DNA of 64,000 nucleotides from Gemmatimonadota bacterium (GCA_003222115.1 QHUL01000059.1:1-64000); one strand, 5' to 3'; shown: positions 28,107 to 42,157, numbered from the stretch's first letter. Numbers and translations are program-made. Notes: generated by a model not told the origin, from the sequence alone.

Positions 28107-29068
28107 CCCGGTTACTCGTGACGGGCGCGGCCGGATTCATCGGCTCGCATGTGTGCGAGGCCCTGGTGGCGCGCGGCGATGACGTCATCGGCGTCGACAA
28201 CTTCGACCCGTTTTACGCCCGGGCCGTAAAGGAACGCAACTTGGAAGGGCTGCGGCGCGGGCCGCGGTTCCGTTTTCTCGAGGCCGATGTCGCGCGCGAC
28301 CCTCTGCCCTGGGACGGCGTCGATGGCGCGATCCACCTCGCGGCGCGGCCGGGCGTGCGGCCATCGCTCGAGGACCCCGCGGGCTACGTGACGGCGAACG
28401 TCGGCGGGACGGCGCGGGTGCTGGACGGCGCGCGTCGTGCCGGCGTCGCCCGCGTGATCCTCGGGTCGTCGTCGTCGGTGTACGGGGATACGACCCCGGC
28501 GCCGTTCCCCGAGGACGCCGCCGCCGTCGAGCCCATCTCGCCCTATGCGGCGACGAAGCGGGCGAGCGAGCTGCTGGCGTATGCGTTCGCACAACTCTAT
28601 CGGATGCGGATCCTCTGCCTGCGGTTCTTCACGGTGTACGGTCCGCGGCAACGCCCCGACCTGGCCATTCACCGCTTCACGGATCTGATCGCGCGCGGGC
28701 AGCCGCTCCGCATGCACGGCGACGGGTCGAGCGAGCGGGACTATACCTATATTAGTGACGCGGTGGACGGCATCCTGGCCGCGGTGGAGTGGACGGCCCG
28801 GCCCGCGCCGGGAGGGGTGTGCACGGCGATTAACATCGGGGGCGGCGCGCGGGTGCGGCTCGACCGGCTGATCGCCCTGATCGGGCGGACCCTGGGCCGG
28901 GCGCCGCAGGTGGAGCGCTACCCCGACCAGCCCGGGGACGTGCGGCTCACCGCCGCCGACCTGCGCCGCGCCGAGGCGGAGCTCGGCTACCGGCCGCGCG
29001 TCGGGATCGAGGAAGGGATCCGGCACTTCGTCCGCTGGTACGAGGCGACCCATGGACGTCAGTCCTGA
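28103..29068 (+). CDS. NAD-dependent epimerase, probably UDP-glucuronate 4-epimerase
   Basis: 321 residues, [60 protein letters not shown] and [17 protein letters not shown] match the UDP-GlcA 4-epimerase group, which makes UDP-galacturonate from UDP-GlcA. The supply of UDP-GlcA from the neighbouring ugd supports this, but related UDP-sugar epimerases share most of these motifs. Its last 17 bases overlap the following TPR gene. Confidence 0.8.
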   Translation: MTRLLVTGAAGFIGSHVCEALVARGDDVIGVDNFDPFYARAVKERNLEGLRRGPRFRFLEADVARDPLPWDGVDGAIHLAARPGVRPSLEDPAGYVTANVGGTARVLDGARRAGVARVILGSSSSVYGDTTPAPFPEDAAAVEPISPYAATKRASELLAYAFAQLYRMRILCLRFFTVYGPRQRPDLAIHRFTDLIARGQPLRMHGDGSSERDYTYISDAVDGILAAVEWTARPAPGGVCTAINIGGGARVRLDRLIALIGRTLGRAPQVERYPDQPGDVRLTAADLRRAEAELGYRPRVGIEEGIRHFVRWYEATHGRQS

Positions 29069-29861
29069 GCATCTCGTCGAGCAGGCCCGCGAGCGGTTTC
29101 AGCTGCAGGACTACTACGGCGCGATCCACCTGCTCGAGGAAGTCATCGCGACGGGCCGCGCGTTCGCCGACGCCCATCACCTGCTGGGCCTGTCGTACTC
29201 ACTGGTGGGCCAGCAAGACCAGGCCCTGGCACAGCTCGACCGCGCGTTGCAGCTGAACCCGCAGTACGTCGAAGCGCTCATCCACAAGGCCATCGTCCTG
29301 AACGAGCTGGGCCGCGAATACGAGGCGGACGCCTCGCTGCGCCGCGCCGGAAAGCTGTCGAGCGAGCTGCGCCAGGGTCTGCCGGCGCACGTCGCCGCGA
29401 AGCTCGCCAACCAGCACGCGGCGCTGGGCGACGCGTATCTCGAGGCGGGCGCGCTGCCGCAAGCGATCGAGCAGTATCAGACGGCGCTCGCGCTCGGACC
29501 CACGTTCCACGACTTGCGGTATAAGCTGGGACGCATGCTGCTGCAGGGGGGGCAGGCGCTGGAAGCACGCGAGCAGTTCGAGATCATCGTGCGGAACCGC
29601 CCCACGTACCTCGACGCCGCCGCCATGCTCGGTCTCGCGTGTTACCTCGCCGGCGACGGGCTCGCCGCGAAGGCGGTGTGGGAGGATTGCCGCGAGCGCC
29701 GGCCGGAGGATCCCCGGGTGGAGGCGTATCTCGCGATGCTGGCTCGGAACGACACCGGGTCGCCCGCCGCCGCCACGGCGCCCGCCGAGGCTCCGCCGGA
29801 GCCCGAGGGGCAGGGCGGGCAGGGGGGGCAAGGGCGCGGGGGCAAGAAGAAGAAGCCGTGA
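29052..29861 (+). CDS. Cytoplasmic tetratricopeptide-repeat protein with Gly/Lys-rich tail
   Basis: 269 residues, no signal peptide. About five TPR motifs are visible, for example YYGAIHLLEEVIATGRAFAD, AHHLLGLSYSLVGQQDQALA and LRYKLGRMLLQGGQALEARE. The tail is low complexity: Ala/Pro/Glu, then GGQGGQGRGGKKKKP. TPR solenoids mediate protein contacts; no partner can be named. It is translationally coupled to the epimerase upstream and to the lipoprotein downstream (GTGA). A link between polysaccharide genes and envelope assembly is possible but unproven. Confidence 0.7.
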   Translation: MDVSPEHLVEQARERFQLQDYYGAIHLLEEVIATGRAFADAHHLLGLSYSLVGQQDQALAQLDRALQLNPQYVEALIHKAIVLNELGREYEADASLRRAGKLSSELRQGLPAHVAAKLANQHAALGDAYLEAGALPQAIEQYQTALALGPTFHDLRYKLGRMLLQGGQALEAREQFEIIVRNRPTYLDAAAMLGLACYLAGDGLAAKAVWEDCRERRPEDPRVEAYLAMLARNDTGSPAAATAPAEAPPEPEGQGGQGGQGRGGKKKKP

Positions 29862-30778
29862 GGAGCGCCATCGTGGGGCTGGCGCTGCTCGTGGCAGCGG
29901 GCTGCACCCGCAGCGCGGCGGACCACGAGGAGCTCGGGGACCGGGCCTATGCGGCCGGGGCCTACCGCGACGCGCTCGCCGAATATCAGTTGGGGCTGAA
30001 GGCGCAGCCGGGCAACGCGGACCTCCAGGCCAAAGCGGCCGCCGCGGCGCTGCACACGGGCGACTACGTGATCGCCGTGGCTGCCTACCGGGCGCTCGCC
30101 CAGCGCGACCGCTCGCGCGCGGGGGAGGCGGCTGACGGGCTCGAGCGGGTGGCGCGGGCGGCGCTCGCGGCGAATGACCGCGCTGCGGTCGTGAGCGCGC
30201 TCGCCGCCCTGCGGGCGGTGGCCCCGGAGCGACCGCTCGGCCGCTACGCCCGGCTGGCGGCGCTGGATGCGACCGACCGGGGCGATTCCGCGGCGGCGCT
30301 GGCGATCCTGCCGAGCGCCGTCGCGACCGCGGGCGACCCCCGGGCGGCCGACTCATTGCTCTATCTGTACGGCATGGCCGCGGCGCGCGCGCGGGACTGC
30401 ACTACCGCCGTCGCTGCGTTCGAGGGCGTGATCCGGCGGCAGCGCGAGGCGGCCGTCCAGGACGCGGCGCGCGAGGGCATCAGCCTGTGCGCGCTGATCG
30501 AAGGCCAGCGCCTGCTCGAGGCCGGGAAGCCCGCCGACGCCGAGAGCTGGTTCCGGCGGGCGACCGCGCCGGGGGCGCCGCCGGAGGTCACGCGGGGCGC
30601 CTTTCTGGGTCTGGGCGACGTGCGGCTCGCGCAGGGCGACGTCCCCGGCGCACTCGAGAGCTACCAACAGGCGCTCGTGGGCGGCGCGCCCGGCGACACC
30701 ATCACGCGGCGTGCCCAGGCCAAGATCAACGGACTCGGCAAGGCGGACGCGCCCACGACGCCGCCCAACCAACCGTGA
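29858..30778 (+). CDS. TPR-containing lipoprotein
   Basis: 306 residues, GTG start. A lipobox (LVAAGC, C16) follows a short hydrophobic signal, so the product is a lipoprotein. TPR-like helices run through it: AYAAGAYRDALAEYQLGLKA, GDYVIAVAAYRALAQ, GLGDVRLAQGDVPGALESYQ. No enzyme motif. It stands directly before bamD, another TPR lipoprotein, and the two may share a role at the outer membrane; I cannot be more specific. Confidence 0.7.
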   Translation: MRSAIVGLALLVAAGCTRSAADHEELGDRAYAAGAYRDALAEYQLGLKAQPGNADLQAKAAAAALHTGDYVIAVAAYRALAQRDRSRAGEAADGLERVARAALAANDRAAVVSALAALRAVAPERPLGRYARLAALDATDRGDSAAALAILPSAVATAGDPRAADSLLYLYGMAAARARDCTTAVAAFEGVIRRQREAAVQDAAREGISLCALIEGQRLLEAGKPADAESWFRRATAPGAPPEVTRGAFLGLGDVRLAQGDVPGALESYQQALVGGAPGDTITRRAQAKINGLGKADAPTTPPNQP

Positions 30779-30783
30779 GGACG

Positions 30784-31536
30784 ATGCGTCGCTGCTGGGT
30801 CGTTGGCTGGATCGCCGTGGCCGGCTGCCGCGGCGCCGGGCCGCCGCAGGTCGCACCCGCGCCGCGTCCCGAGGTGGAGCTTGCGCGGGCCAAGGAGCAG
30901 TTCCGTCGTGGGGACTTTTCGCACGCCCTCGCCATCTTCAAGAAGCTCAACTTCCAATTCCTCCCGGCGCAGCCCGAGGCGGCCGAGACGCGCTACTACC
31001 TCGCCGAATGCTACTTCCAGAGCGGCGATCGCCTGGAGGCGGCGCACGAATTCCGTCAGGTCGCCGACCTCTATCCCAGCACGGAGTACGCTCCCAACGC
31101 CCTGCTCCGGGCCGGCGACGCCAACCTGCGCCTGTGGCGGCGACCGGAGCTCGATCCGACCTACGGCCAGACGGCGCTCGCCATCTACCAGGAGCTGCAG
31201 GGACGGTATCCCGGCACGCCGGCCGCGGCACGAGCCCAGCTGCACGTGAAGCAGCTGCGTGACTGGTTCGCCGAGAAGACCTACAAGAACGGGATGTTCT
31301 ACTTCCGGCGCCGGGCCTACGACTCGGCCATCATCTACTTCAAGGACGTGATCGCGAACTACTCCGAGTCGCGCTGGACCGTACCGGCGCTGCTGCGCCT
31401 CGTTGACAGCTATCGCGCCATCGGTTACGCCGACGAGCGGCGGGAGACGTGCGCCCACCTGCGACGCTTTTATCCCACCGCGTCCGGAGTCAGCGAGCGC
31501 TGCCCGGCGGACACGAGCGCCGCGTCCCCGTCCTGA
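30784..31536 (+). CDS. bamD: Outer-membrane assembly lipoprotein BamD
   Basis: 250 residues. Lipobox VAGC (C15) then TPR helices: AKEQFRRGDFSHALAIFKKL, ETRYYLAECYFQSGDRLEAA, YAPNALLRAGDANL, and WFAEKTYKNGMFYFRRRAYD, typical of BamD/YfiO. BamD is the essential lipoprotein partner of BamA in inserting beta-barrel proteins. Start chosen at the ATG at 30784, five bases past the previous stop. bamA is not in this window, but LptD and other barrel candidates encoded here would be its clients. Confidence 0.85.
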   Translation: MRRCWVVGWIAVAGCRGAGPPQVAPAPRPEVELARAKEQFRRGDFSHALAIFKKLNFQFLPAQPEAAETRYYLAECYFQSGDRLEAAHEFRQVADLYPSTEYAPNALLRAGDANLRLWRRPELDPTYGQTALAIYQELQGRYPGTPAAARAQLHVKQLRDWFAEKTYKNGMFYFRRRAYDSAIIYFKDVIANYSESRWTVPALLRLVDSYRAIGYADERRETCAHLRRFYPTASGVSERCPADTSAASPS

Positions 31537-31539
31537 CCC

Positions 31540-32100
31540 GTGGAGGCCCTGTTCGGCGGCTCGTTCGACCCGGTGCACATCGGGCATCTCGTCGCGGCCG
31601 AGGCCGTGGCGGACGCGCTGGGCGCGACGGTCCGCTTCCTCCCGGCGAGAGAACAACCCTTCAAGCGCGCGGCGCACGGCGCCACGGCCGAGCAACGGGC
31701 CGAGATGCTGGAGCTCGCGGTGGCCGGGAACCCCCGCTTCGGGGTGGAACGCGTCGAGCTCGACCTGCCGACGCCGTCTTACACGGTCCGCACGCTCCGC
31801 GCCCTGGCGGCGCGGGAGCCTGGGAACCGCTTCACGTTACTGTTGGGAGCCGACGCGGCCGCGGAGCTGTCGGAGTGGCACGAGGTGGAGGCGCTGCCGG
31901 AGCTCGCGGACCTGGTGGTGTTCGCCCGGCCGGGAGCCGCGGTGCCCCGCCACTCGCTGATCCGCCGGGTCGTCGAGGTACCGGCGCTCGATGTGTCGGC
32001 GACGCTCGTGCGGGAGCGGGCGCGCCTAGGGCGCTCGATTCGTTATCTCGTGCCCGAGGCGGTGCGCGGCTACATCGCCGCCCACGGGCTGTATCGTTAG
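31540..32100 (+). CDS. nadD: Nicotinate-nucleotide adenylyltransferase
   Basis: 186 residues, GTG start three bases after the bamD stop. It joins NaMN and ATP to deamido-NAD. The nucleotidyltransferase motif [11 protein letters not shown] is at residues 6-16; [11 protein letters not shown] and [11 protein letters not shown] follow; the closing [20 protein letters not shown] corresponds to the ISSTxIR phosphate site, with Ala in place of the second Ser. Slightly short but normal. Seven bases separate it from secA. Confidence 0.95.
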   Translation: MEALFGGSFDPVHIGHLVAAEAVADALGATVRFLPAREQPFKRAAHGATAEQRAEMLELAVAGNPRFGVERVELDLPTPSYTVRTLRALAAREPGNRFTLLLGADAAAELSEWHEVEALPELADLVVFARPGAAVPRHSLIRRVVEVPALDVSATLVRERARLGRSIRYLVPEAVRGYIAAHGLYR

Positions 32101-32107
32101 GAGCCTG

Positions 32108-35410
<3,303 letters not shown>

Positions 35411-35413
<3 letters not shown>

Positions 35414-35439
35414 CGACCGGGGAAGAGGCCGGGGAAGGG
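35411..35439. repeat. 29-base direct repeat, copy 1 (left of the DinB gene)
   Basis: Begins with the secA stop codon. It matches 36040-36068 at 25 of 29 positions, both containing CCGGGGAA and then GGCCGGGGAAGGG. The copies bracket the DinB-family gene. The G-rich GGGGGAA repeats just downstream supply its ribosome binding site. Confidence 0.65.
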
Positions 35440-35468
35440 GGAAGGGGGAAGGAGGAGGCTGAGCGATC

Positions 35469-36026
35469 GTGCACCCGGAGCTGGATGCGTACCTTCGGCA
35501 ACTCGACGCGATCCGCGCGGACGCCCGGCAGCTCGTCGCGGGACTATCGGACGCCGAGTTCAACCGGCGCCCCGCGGCCGGGCGCTGGTCCGCCGCGGAG
35601 TGCCTCGACCACCTGAATATGGTCCGGAAAGTCCTGCCGGCGATCGACCGGGCTATCACGAACGCCGCGGCGCGCGGGCTCCGCAGCGACGGGCCCTTCC
35701 GCTACGGTTGGTTCGCCCGCTGGATGATCCGCTCGTTCGAGCCGCCGCCCCGGCGGCGCTTCCGCAACCCGAGACTGCTCGAGCCGGCCCACCAGCCCTT
35801 GGCCCCGGACGCCGTGCTGCAGGAGTTCCTGTCCCTCCGCGACGCGCTGACCAGGCGAGTGCGGCAGGCCGATGGGCTCGACCTGCAGCGCGCGATCGTG
35901 GTCTCGCCCGTGAGCCGCTTCTTTCGGATGCCCCTGGGCGGGTACTTCGCGTTCTTGCTGGCCCACGACCGCCGCCATCTGTGGCAGGCGCGTCAGGCGC
36001 TCGGCGCCGGCGCCGCCCCCGAGTGA
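35469..36026 (+). CDS. DinB/YfiT-family putative metal-dependent protein
   Basis: 185 residues, GTG start with GGAGGAGG ahead. The four-helix DinB fold is suggested by AAGRWSAAECLDHLNMV, the metal-histidine helix, and FFRMPLGGYFAFLLAHDRRHLWQ with HDRRH supplying the other two histidines. The family includes thiol-dependent transferases and many proteins of unknown activity; no substrate can be named. It stands alone between secA and a terminator, and is bracketed by an imperfect 29-base direct repeat. Confidence 0.75.
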   Translation: MHPELDAYLRQLDAIRADARQLVAGLSDAEFNRRPAAGRWSAAECLDHLNMVRKVLPAIDRAITNAAARGLRSDGPFRYGWFARWMIRSFEPPPRRRFRNPRLLEPAHQPLAPDAVLQEFLSLRDALTRRVRQADGLDLQRAIVVSPVSRFFRMPLGGYFAFLLAHDRRHLWQARQALGAGAAPE

Positions 36027-36039
36027 CCGAGGGGCGGGG

Positions 36040-36068
36040 TAACCTCCGGGGAAACGGCCGGGGAAGGG
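36040..36068. repeat. 29-base direct repeat, copy 2 (right of the DinB gene)
   Basis: Starts TAACCTCCGGGG and ends GGCCGGGGAAGGG; 25 of 29 positions equal those of 35411-35439, 629 bases away. It runs directly into the stem of the terminator at 36068. Confidence 0.65.
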
Positions 36069-36105
36069 CGGGGGCGCGGCAAAGCTGCGCCCCCCGCGTC
36101 ATTTT
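36068..36105 (+). terminator. Intrinsic terminator after the DinB gene
   Basis: A 13-bp GC-rich stem (36068-36080 with 36084-36097, one bulged C and one G-U pair) around an AAA loop, then GTCATTTT. It separates the secA/DinB unit from the radC unit. Confidence 0.75.
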
Positions 36106-36144
36106 CGGGTACGGCCATTCGCTTGCCGGCCCCTAGGTTGGGCC

Positions 36145-36828
36145 ATGCCGCTGCGCCTCGCCGAGCACCCCGCACAGGACCGCCCCAGGGAACGTCTGTG
36201 GGCCGTGGGCCCCGCCGCGTTGACGGGGCAGGAGCTGTTGGCGATTCTCTTAGGGACGGGGTGCGCGGGACGTGACGCGCTCGCCGTCGCGGGCGAGCTG
36301 CTGGCGCGGGTGGAAGGCTCGTTGCGGCGGCTCAGCGGGCGTCCATCGGCGGAGTTGGCGCGGATCCCGGGGGTAGGGCGCAGCAAGGCCGCGCGCGTGG
36401 TGGCGGCGCTGGAGCTGGGACGCCGCGTGGGGGCCGAAGCTGAGCCCCCGCCCGAGCGCATCCGTGGACCCACGGACGTGCAGCGCTTCTATGCTTCCCG
36501 GCTGCGCGACCTCGCGGTCGAGGAGTTCCACGTGCTGGCCCTCGGGAGCCAGAGCCAGATCCTGGGCGACCTGCTCATCACGCGGGGGATCCTGAACAGC
36601 TCCCTGGTGCACCCGCGCGAGGTGTTCCGGGCGGCGATCGCGGAGGCGGCGGCGGGCATCATCGTCGTCCACAACCATCCGAGCGGCGACCCCACGCCGT
36701 CGGCGGACGACCGCGCCGTGACGCGGCAGCTCGTTGAGGCAGGGCGGGTGCTGGATCTCCCGGTGTACGACCACGTGGTCGTGGGTGGTGATCGCTACGT
36801 GAGCTTCGCGGAGGCAGGGCTGTTGTGA
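36145..36828 (+). CDS. radC: RadC family JAMM-domain protein
   Basis: 227 residues. An N-terminal helix-hairpin-helix (ARIPGVGRSKAARVVAALEL) precedes the MPN/JAMM domain. The metal site is complete: H176 and H178 (HNHPSGDP), S186 and D189. FHVLALGSQSQILGDLLITRG is the family core. Named for a supposed DNA-repair role that is not well established; often linked to mobile DNA or to competence. Starts at the ATG at 36145. Stop overlaps the next start (GTGA). Confidence 0.93.
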   Translation: MPLRLAEHPAQDRPRERLWAVGPAALTGQELLAILLGTGCAGRDALAVAGELLARVEGSLRRLSGRPSAELARIPGVGRSKAARVVAALELGRRVGAEAEPPPERIRGPTDVQRFYASRLRDLAVEEFHVLALGSQSQILGDLLITRGILNSSLVHPREVFRAAIAEAAAGIIVVHNHPSGDPTPSADDRAVTRQLVEAGRVLDLPVYDHVVVGGDRYVSFAEAGLL

Positions 36829-39005
36829 CGAGCACCGTACCGATTTTGGCGCCGGAGCTGGCCCGGGCCGTGGCGGCCCAGCGGGACCGCCTCGACCTCG
36901 ACCTCCTGGCCCGCGCCTACCGCATGAGCGCGCAGGCGCACCGCGGCCAGAAGCGCCGCTCCGGGGACGACTACGTCTCGCACAGCGTGGCGGTGGCGAC
37001 GATTCTCGCCGAGCAGCAGATGGATTCCACCACGATCGCGGCGGCGCTGCTGCACGACGTAGTGGAAGACTCGAACGTGTCGGTCGAGGACATCCGCCGC
37101 GACTTCGGGCCGGAGGTGGCGGAGCTGGTGGACGGGCTCACCAAGCTCTCGACCCTGACCTTCCGCTCCAGCGCCGAGGAGCAGGCTGAGAACTACCGCA
37201 AGCTCCTGGTGTCGGTCGCCAAGGACGCGCGCGTCATCATCATCAAGCTCGCCGACCGGCTCCACAACATGCGGACGCTCGAGCACCTCGACGACGAGAA
37301 GCAGCGGCGCATCGCGCTCGAGACACGGGAGATCTACGCCCCGCTGGCGCACCGCTTCGGGATGGCCGGGGTGAAGGCCGAGCTCGAGGACCTGGCGCTG
37401 AAGTTCCTCGAGCCGGCGGAGTACCGCGGGCTGGCGCGCCAGGTGCGGGCCAAGAAGGCCGAGCGCGAGCGCACGATCGAACGGCTGCGCGCCCCGCTGG
37501 CCGAGGAGCTCGAAGCCGCCGGGCTGCGGGAGTGCGAGATCACCGGCCGGCCGAAAAACCTGTGGTCCATCTACAAGAAGATGAAGCAGCGCGGCAAGCC
37601 GTTCGAGGAGATCTACGACCTGCTGGCCGTCCGCGTGCTCGTGAACACGATTCCCGAGTGCTACCACGTACTCGGGATCATCCACCACAAGTGGACGCCG
37701 CTCCAGGAGCGCATCAAGGACTACATCGCGAGCCCCAAGTCCAACGGCTACCAGTCGCTCCACACGACCGTGTTCGGACCGACCGGCCAGCTGTACGAGA
37801 TCCAGATCCGCACGCGCGAGATGCACCACACGGCCGAGTACGGCATCGCGGCGCACTGGCTCTTCAAGGAGGGCAAGAGCCCCGACGAGCTCGACCGCCA
37901 TCTCGCCTGGTTCCGGCAACTGCTCGAGCTGCAACAGGACACCCACACGCCCGAGGAATTCCTCGAGTTCCTGAAGATCGACCTGTATCAGGATGAGATC
38001 TTCGTGTTCACGCCGCGGGGCGACGTGAAGCGGCTGCCCAAAGGCGCGACCGCGATCGATTTCGCGTTCGCGGTGCACACCGAGGTGGGACTGCGCTGTC
38101 ACGGCGCGCGCCTCAACGGCCGCATCGCCCCGTTGCACCGGCCGCTCAAGAACGGCGACACCGTCGAGATCCTCACGAGCCCGCAGGCGAAGCCCTCGCG
38201 CGACTGGCTCGCCCACGTGCACACCGCGCGGGCCCGCCACAAGATCCGCCAGTGGGTGAAGCAGGAGGAGCACGAGCGGAGCCTCGAGCTGGGCCGCGAG
38301 ATCCTGGAGCGCGAGGTGCGGCGGCGGCGGCTCGCGGCCCCGGACGAGGGGCGCCTCGCCCAGGGGGCGACGACCCTGTCCGTGGGGACCGGCGAGCAGC
38401 TCCTGGCCGCGCTGGGACGCGGCGACATCCCGGTGGGGCAGATCATGCGGGCCCTCTACCCCGACCTGCCGGCCGAGGAGCTGCAATCCCCCAAGCCCAC
38501 GGCGTTCGGGCGCGTCATGGAGCGCCTGCGGCTCGGCCGCGGCATCAAGATCCAGGGCGTGGACGGGCTGATGGTCCGCTACGCGCAGTGCTGCCAGCCC
38601 GTGCCGGGCGACGGCGTCGTCGGCTACGTCACCCAGGGACGCGGCATCTCGATCCATCGTAACGACTGCCCCAACCTGCTCACGCTCTCCGCCGAGGCGG
38701 AACGGCGGGTGGAGATCGATTGGCAGGAGTCCGAGGGAGAGACGTTCGTCGTGCGGCTCGCCGTGAGCGGGGAGGACCGGCGCGGGCTGTACGCCGACAT
38801 CTGCGAGGCGATCAGCGAGTCGGGAACCAACATCCGCAGCGCCGAGCTCTCGACCCGGGACGGCGCGGTGTTCGGCGGCGTCCTCGTCGAGGTCGAGAAC
38901 CAAAGCCACCTGAACAAGGTCATCCGGGCGATGCGGCGCGTGAAGGGCGTCACCGAGGTGTCGCGTCGCGACTCCGGCCCCCAAACCGCCGTCTCTCTCG
39001 GTTAA
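36825..39005 (+). CDS. spoT: Bifunctional (p)ppGpp synthetase/hydrolase
   Basis: 726 residues, GTG start. The N-terminal HD hydrolase domain is intact ([24 protein letters not shown]), and the synthetase domain has [11 protein letters not shown] and the [19 protein letters not shown] loop of the RxKD type found in bifunctional Rel/SpoT enzymes, not the ExDD of RelA. TGS ([20 protein letters not shown]), a conserved-cysteine region ([11 protein letters not shown]) and a C-terminal ACT domain complete it. It sets alarmone levels in starvation. Overlaps radC by four bases and precedes uvrB by 11. Confidence 0.96.
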   Translation: MTSTVPILAPELARAVAAQRDRLDLDLLARAYRMSAQAHRGQKRRSGDDYVSHSVAVATILAEQQMDSTTIAAALLHDVVEDSNVSVEDIRRDFGPEVAELVDGLTKLSTLTFRSSAEEQAENYRKLLVSVAKDARVIIIKLADRLHNMRTLEHLDDEKQRRIALETREIYAPLAHRFGMAGVKAELEDLALKFLEPAEYRGLARQVRAKKAERERTIERLRAPLAEELEAAGLRECEITGRPKNLWSIYKKMKQRGKPFEEIYDLLAVRVLVNTIPECYHVLGIIHHKWTPLQERIKDYIASPKSNGYQSLHTTVFGPTGQLYEIQIRTREMHHTAEYGIAAHWLFKEGKSPDELDRHLAWFRQLLELQQDTHTPEEFLEFLKIDLYQDEIFVFTPRGDVKRLPKGATAIDFAFAVHTEVGLRCHGARLNGRIAPLHRPLKNGDTVEILTSPQAKPSRDWLAHVHTARARHKIRQWVKQEEHERSLELGREILEREVRRRRLAAPDEGRLAQGATTLSVGTGEQLLAALGRGDIPVGQIMRALYPDLPAEELQSPKPTAFGRVMERLRLGRGIKIQGVDGLMVRYAQCCQPVPGDGVVGYVTQGRGISIHRNDCPNLLTLSAEAERRVEIDWQESEGETFVVRLAVSGEDRRGLYADICEAISESGTNIRSAELSTRDGAVFGGVLVEVENQSHLNKVIRAMRRVKGVTEVSRRDSGPQTAVSLG

Positions 39006-39016
39006 GTTTCCCCCGC

Positions 39017-41041
39017 ATGCCTTTCGAGCTCGTGTCCCCGTTCGCGCCGGCGGGAGACCAGCCGCGCGCCATCCGCGAGCTCATCACGGGACTCGCCCGC
39101 GGTGAGCGATACCAGACGCTCCTGGGCGTGACCGGCTCGGGGAAGACGATGACGATGGCGCACGTGGTCGCGAGCTTCGGGCGCCCCACGCTCGTGCTGT
39201 CGCACAACAAGACGCTCGCGGCGCAGCTGTACGGCGAGCTGAAGGGGTTCTTCCCCAAGAACGCGGTCGAGTTCTTCATCTCGTACTACGACTACTACCA
39301 GCCCGAAGCGTACGTCCCGCAGACCGACACCTACATCGCCAAGGACTCCTCCATCAACGACGACATCGACCGGCTGCGCCTGCGGGCCACGTCGAGCCTG
39401 ATGGAGCGGGAGGACGTCGTCATCGTGGCGAGCGTGTCGGCCATCTACGGCCTGGGCGATCCCGAGCTGTACCGCGAGCTGCTGGTGACCGCCGCGGTCG
39501 GCGAACAGCGCGGGCGCGACGCCCTGCTGGAAGAGCTCGTCGCCGTGCAGTACCAGCGCAACGATGTCGCCTTCGAGCGCGGCACCTTCCGCGTGCGGGG
39601 CGACACCGTGGAGGTCCATCCGGCCTATGACGAGCAGGCCGTGCGCATCGAGTTCTGGGGCGACACCGTGGAGCGGATCACCAAGATCGACCCGCGCACC
39701 GGCGACACGATCGTGGAGCTCGCGCGCTGCGCGATCTACCCGGCCACGCACTTCGTGACCGAGCGCCCCTCCATCGAGCGGGCCGTGCAGTCGATCCGGG
39801 CGGAGTTGAAGGATCGCCTCGCCGAGCTGCGGGCGCAGAACAAGCTGCTCGAGGCGCAGCGGCTCGAGTCGCGCAGCAACTTCGACATCGACATGCTGCT
39901 CGAGGTGGGCCGCTGCACCGGGATCGAGAACTACTCGCGGCACCTGACGGGGCGCCAGCCGGGCGAGCGGCCCGCGTGTCTGCTCGACTACTTCCCGAAG
40001 GACTATCTCTGCATCATCGACGAGTCGCACCAGACCCTGCCGCAGCTCGCGGGGATGTACGAGGGCGACCGCTCCCGCAAGCAGACGCTCGTCGACTACG
40101 GCTTCCGGCTCCCCTCGGCGCTCGACAACCGCCCGCTGCGCATCGACGAGTTCATGACCCTCGTCCCGCGCATCCTGTACGTGTCCGCCACCCCGGGGGA
40201 GGCGGAGTTGCGGCTCTCGGGCGGCGTGGTGGTGGAGCAGATCATCCGCCCCACCGGCCTCGTGGATCCCGAGGTGGATGTGCGGCCGGTGCGCGGCCAG
40301 GTGGACGACCTGCTCCACGAGATCCGCCTGCGCGAGCAGCGCCACGAGCGCGTCCTGGTCACGACCCTGACCAAGCGCATGGCGGAAGACCTGACCGACT
40401 ACCTCCAGCAGCACGGCGTGCGGGTGCGCTACCTGCACTCGGAGATCGACGCCATCGAGCGCGTCGAGATCATCCGCGGGCTACGGCTGGGCGAGTTCGA
40501 CGTGCTCGTGGGGATCAACCTGCTGCGGGAGGGGCTCGACCTGCCGGAGGTCTCGCTCGTCGCCGTGCTCGACGCGGACCAGGAGGGATTCCTCCGCTCC
40601 GACCGCTCCCTGATTCAGACGGTGGGGCGCGCCGCCCGCAACCTCAACGGCAAGGCCATCCTCTACGCCGACCGCGTCACCGGGTCGATGCAGCGGGCCC
40701 TCGAGGAGATGACGCGGCGGCGCGAACTGCAGCGGCAGCACAACGAGCGCCACGGCATCACGCCGCGCTCCATCGTGAAATCGGTGGACCAAGTACGCTT
40801 CGCCACCCGGGTGGCCGATGCGAAGACGACCAAGGCGGCGGCCCCCGCGCTGCATCGCCCCGCCGACGTGCACGAGCGGGAGGCCCTCGTCCGCTTGCTC
40901 GAGCAGCAGATGCAGGCGGCGGCCGAGGAGCTCGACTTCGAGCTCGCGGCGGTGTTGCGCGATCAGATTCTCGAGCTCAAGGCCCAGGGAGACCCGGTCC
41001 GCCATGCGGTGCCGCGAGCACGAGCTCAACCGGTTCGGTGA
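39017..41041 (+). CDS. uvrB: Excinuclease ABC subunit B
   Basis: 674 residues from the ATG at 39017. The damage-verifying helicase of nucleotide excision repair. Walker A GVTGSGKT with K43; the beta-hairpin [20 protein letters not shown] that probes the lesion; [17 protein letters not shown]; helicase motifs V and VI ([28 protein letters not shown]); and a C-terminal UVR domain that binds UvrC. The last 38 bases overlap tsaE. uvrA and uvrC are not here. Confidence 0.97.
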   Translation: MPFELVSPFAPAGDQPRAIRELITGLARGERYQTLLGVTGSGKTMTMAHVVASFGRPTLVLSHNKTLAAQLYGELKGFFPKNAVEFFISYYDYYQPEAYVPQTDTYIAKDSSINDDIDRLRLRATSSLMEREDVVIVASVSAIYGLGDPELYRELLVTAAVGEQRGRDALLEELVAVQYQRNDVAFERGTFRVRGDTVEVHPAYDEQAVRIEFWGDTVERITKIDPRTGDTIVELARCAIYPATHFVTERPSIERAVQSIRAELKDRLAELRAQNKLLEAQRLESRSNFDIDMLLEVGRCTGIENYSRHLTGRQPGERPACLLDYFPKDYLCIIDESHQTLPQLAGMYEGDRSRKQTLVDYGFRLPSALDNRPLRIDEFMTLVPRILYVSATPGEAELRLSGGVVVEQIIRPTGLVDPEVDVRPVRGQVDDLLHEIRLREQRHERVLVTTLTKRMAEDLTDYLQQHGVRVRYLHSEIDAIERVEIIRGLRLGEFDVLVGINLLREGLDLPEVSLVAVLDADQEGFLRSDRSLIQTVGRAARNLNGKAILYADRVTGSMQRALEEMTRRRELQRQHNERHGITPRSIVKSVDQVRFATRVADAKTTKAAAPALHRPADVHEREALVRLLEQQMQAAAEELDFELAAVLRDQILELKAQGDPVRHAVPRARAQPVR

Positions 41042-41411
41042 GGAGCTGGGACGCGCGCTGCGGGCCCCGGCCGTGATCGGGCTCTCGGGGGAGCTCGGGA
41101 CCGGGAAGACGACGCTGGTGCAGGCGATCTGCCGCGGGCTCGGCGCGCACGCGCTCGCCACGAGTCCGACCTACGCGCTGGTGCACCAGTACGAGGCCGC
41201 CGCCACGGCGGTGTATCACGTGGACTGCTACCGGCTCACGGCCCCCGACCAAGCCCGCGACCTCGGGTTCGACGACATGACGCGCGAAGGCGCGATCGTC
41301 CTCATCGAATGGCCGGAGCGCGCGGGCCCCTGGGCGCCGCCGCTCGACCGGCACTTCCGCCTGGGCTACGGTCCGGAACTGGATACCCGAGAACTGGAGG
41401 AGATTCGGTGA
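41004..41411 (+). CDS. tsaE: tRNA threonylcarbamoyladenosine ATPase TsaE
   Basis: 135 residues from the ATG at 41004, inside the end of uvrB; this gives the normal family N-terminus, whereas longer frames run into unrelated Arg/Ser-rich sequence. P-loop [13 protein letters not shown] with K35, switch region [10 protein letters not shown], and [20 protein letters not shown] are TsaE hallmarks. TsaE drives the TsaB-TsaD complex that makes t6A37 in tRNAs reading ANN codons. Followed by tsaB with a GTGA overlap. Confidence 0.93.
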   Translation: MRCREHELNRFGEELGRALRAPAVIGLSGELGTGKTTLVQAICRGLGAHALATSPTYALVHQYEAAATAVYHVDCYRLTAPDQARDLGFDDMTREGAIVLIEWPERAGPWAPPLDRHFRLGYGPELDTRELEEIR

Positions 41412-42157
41412 GCGGCTACTGGCTGGCGATCGATACGGCCACGGAGATCGCGAGCGTCGCGGTCGGCCGACGAGCCGGGGCGGGGCCCGTCCAGAGCGAG
41501 ACCGGCGCGCACGCGCAGGGCGCGCGCCGCCACGCGAGCGAGATCGTGCGGCTCGTCGATTTCGCGCTCGCCGGGCTCGGGATCCGGCCCGCCGATCTCT
41601 CGGGCATCGTGCTCGGCGACGGACCCGGGAGCTTCACCGGACTGCGCATCGGCTGGGCGGCGGCGAAGGGGCTGGCGCAGGAGGCCGGCCTCGACCTCGT
41701 GGCCGTCCCCTCGCTCATGGCGGCCGCCGCCGGAGCGGCCGTGAAGCTCGGTCCCGTGCCCATCGCCGCGTGTTTCGATGCGCTCCGCGGCCAGGTGTAC
41801 GGCGCGATCTACGTCGTGCATCCGGGGCGCGTCCAGACCCTCGTCGCACCCGCCGTGCTGACCGTGCCGGAGCTCGTGCGCGCCGCCCCGCTGCGCCCCC
41901 AGCTCGTCGTGGGGGACGGCGCGATGCTCTACGCCGACGCGGTCCGCGCGTGGTCCGGCGCGGCCCCGGTCCCGCTCGCGGCGCTGCCGCCGGCCGCGAG
42001 CGTGCTGCTCTCTCTGTTCACGCGGGAAGGGGCCGCCCGCGTCATCACGGATCCCGTCACCGCCGAGCCCGTCTATGGCCGCCTTGCCGAAGCGCAGGTC
42101 AAGTGGGAGGCCCGTCACGGGCGCCCACTACCGGATCCGTCCCGCCCGCGCGGCTGA
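41408..42157 (+). CDS. tsaB: tRNA threonylcarbamoyladenosine protein TsaB
   Basis: 249 residues, GTG start. ASKHA fold: LAIDTATEIASVAVG at the start and GIVLGDGPGSFTGLRIGWAAAKGLA in the middle are diagnostic of TsaB (YeaZ). It is the dimerising platform for TsaD and TsaE in t6A synthesis. tsaD is not in the window. The rimI gene starts 83 bases before its end, in another frame. Confidence 0.93.
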   Translation: MSGYWLAIDTATEIASVAVGRRAGAGPVQSETGAHAQGARRHASEIVRLVDFALAGLGIRPADLSGIVLGDGPGSFTGLRIGWAAAKGLAQEAGLDLVAVPSLMAAAAGAAVKLGPVPIAACFDALRGQVYGAIYVVHPGRVQTLVAPAVLTVPELVRAAPLRPQLVVGDGAMLYADAVRAWSGAAPVPLAALPPAASVLLSLFTREGAARVITDPVTAEPVYGRLAEAQVKWEARHGRPLPDPSRPRG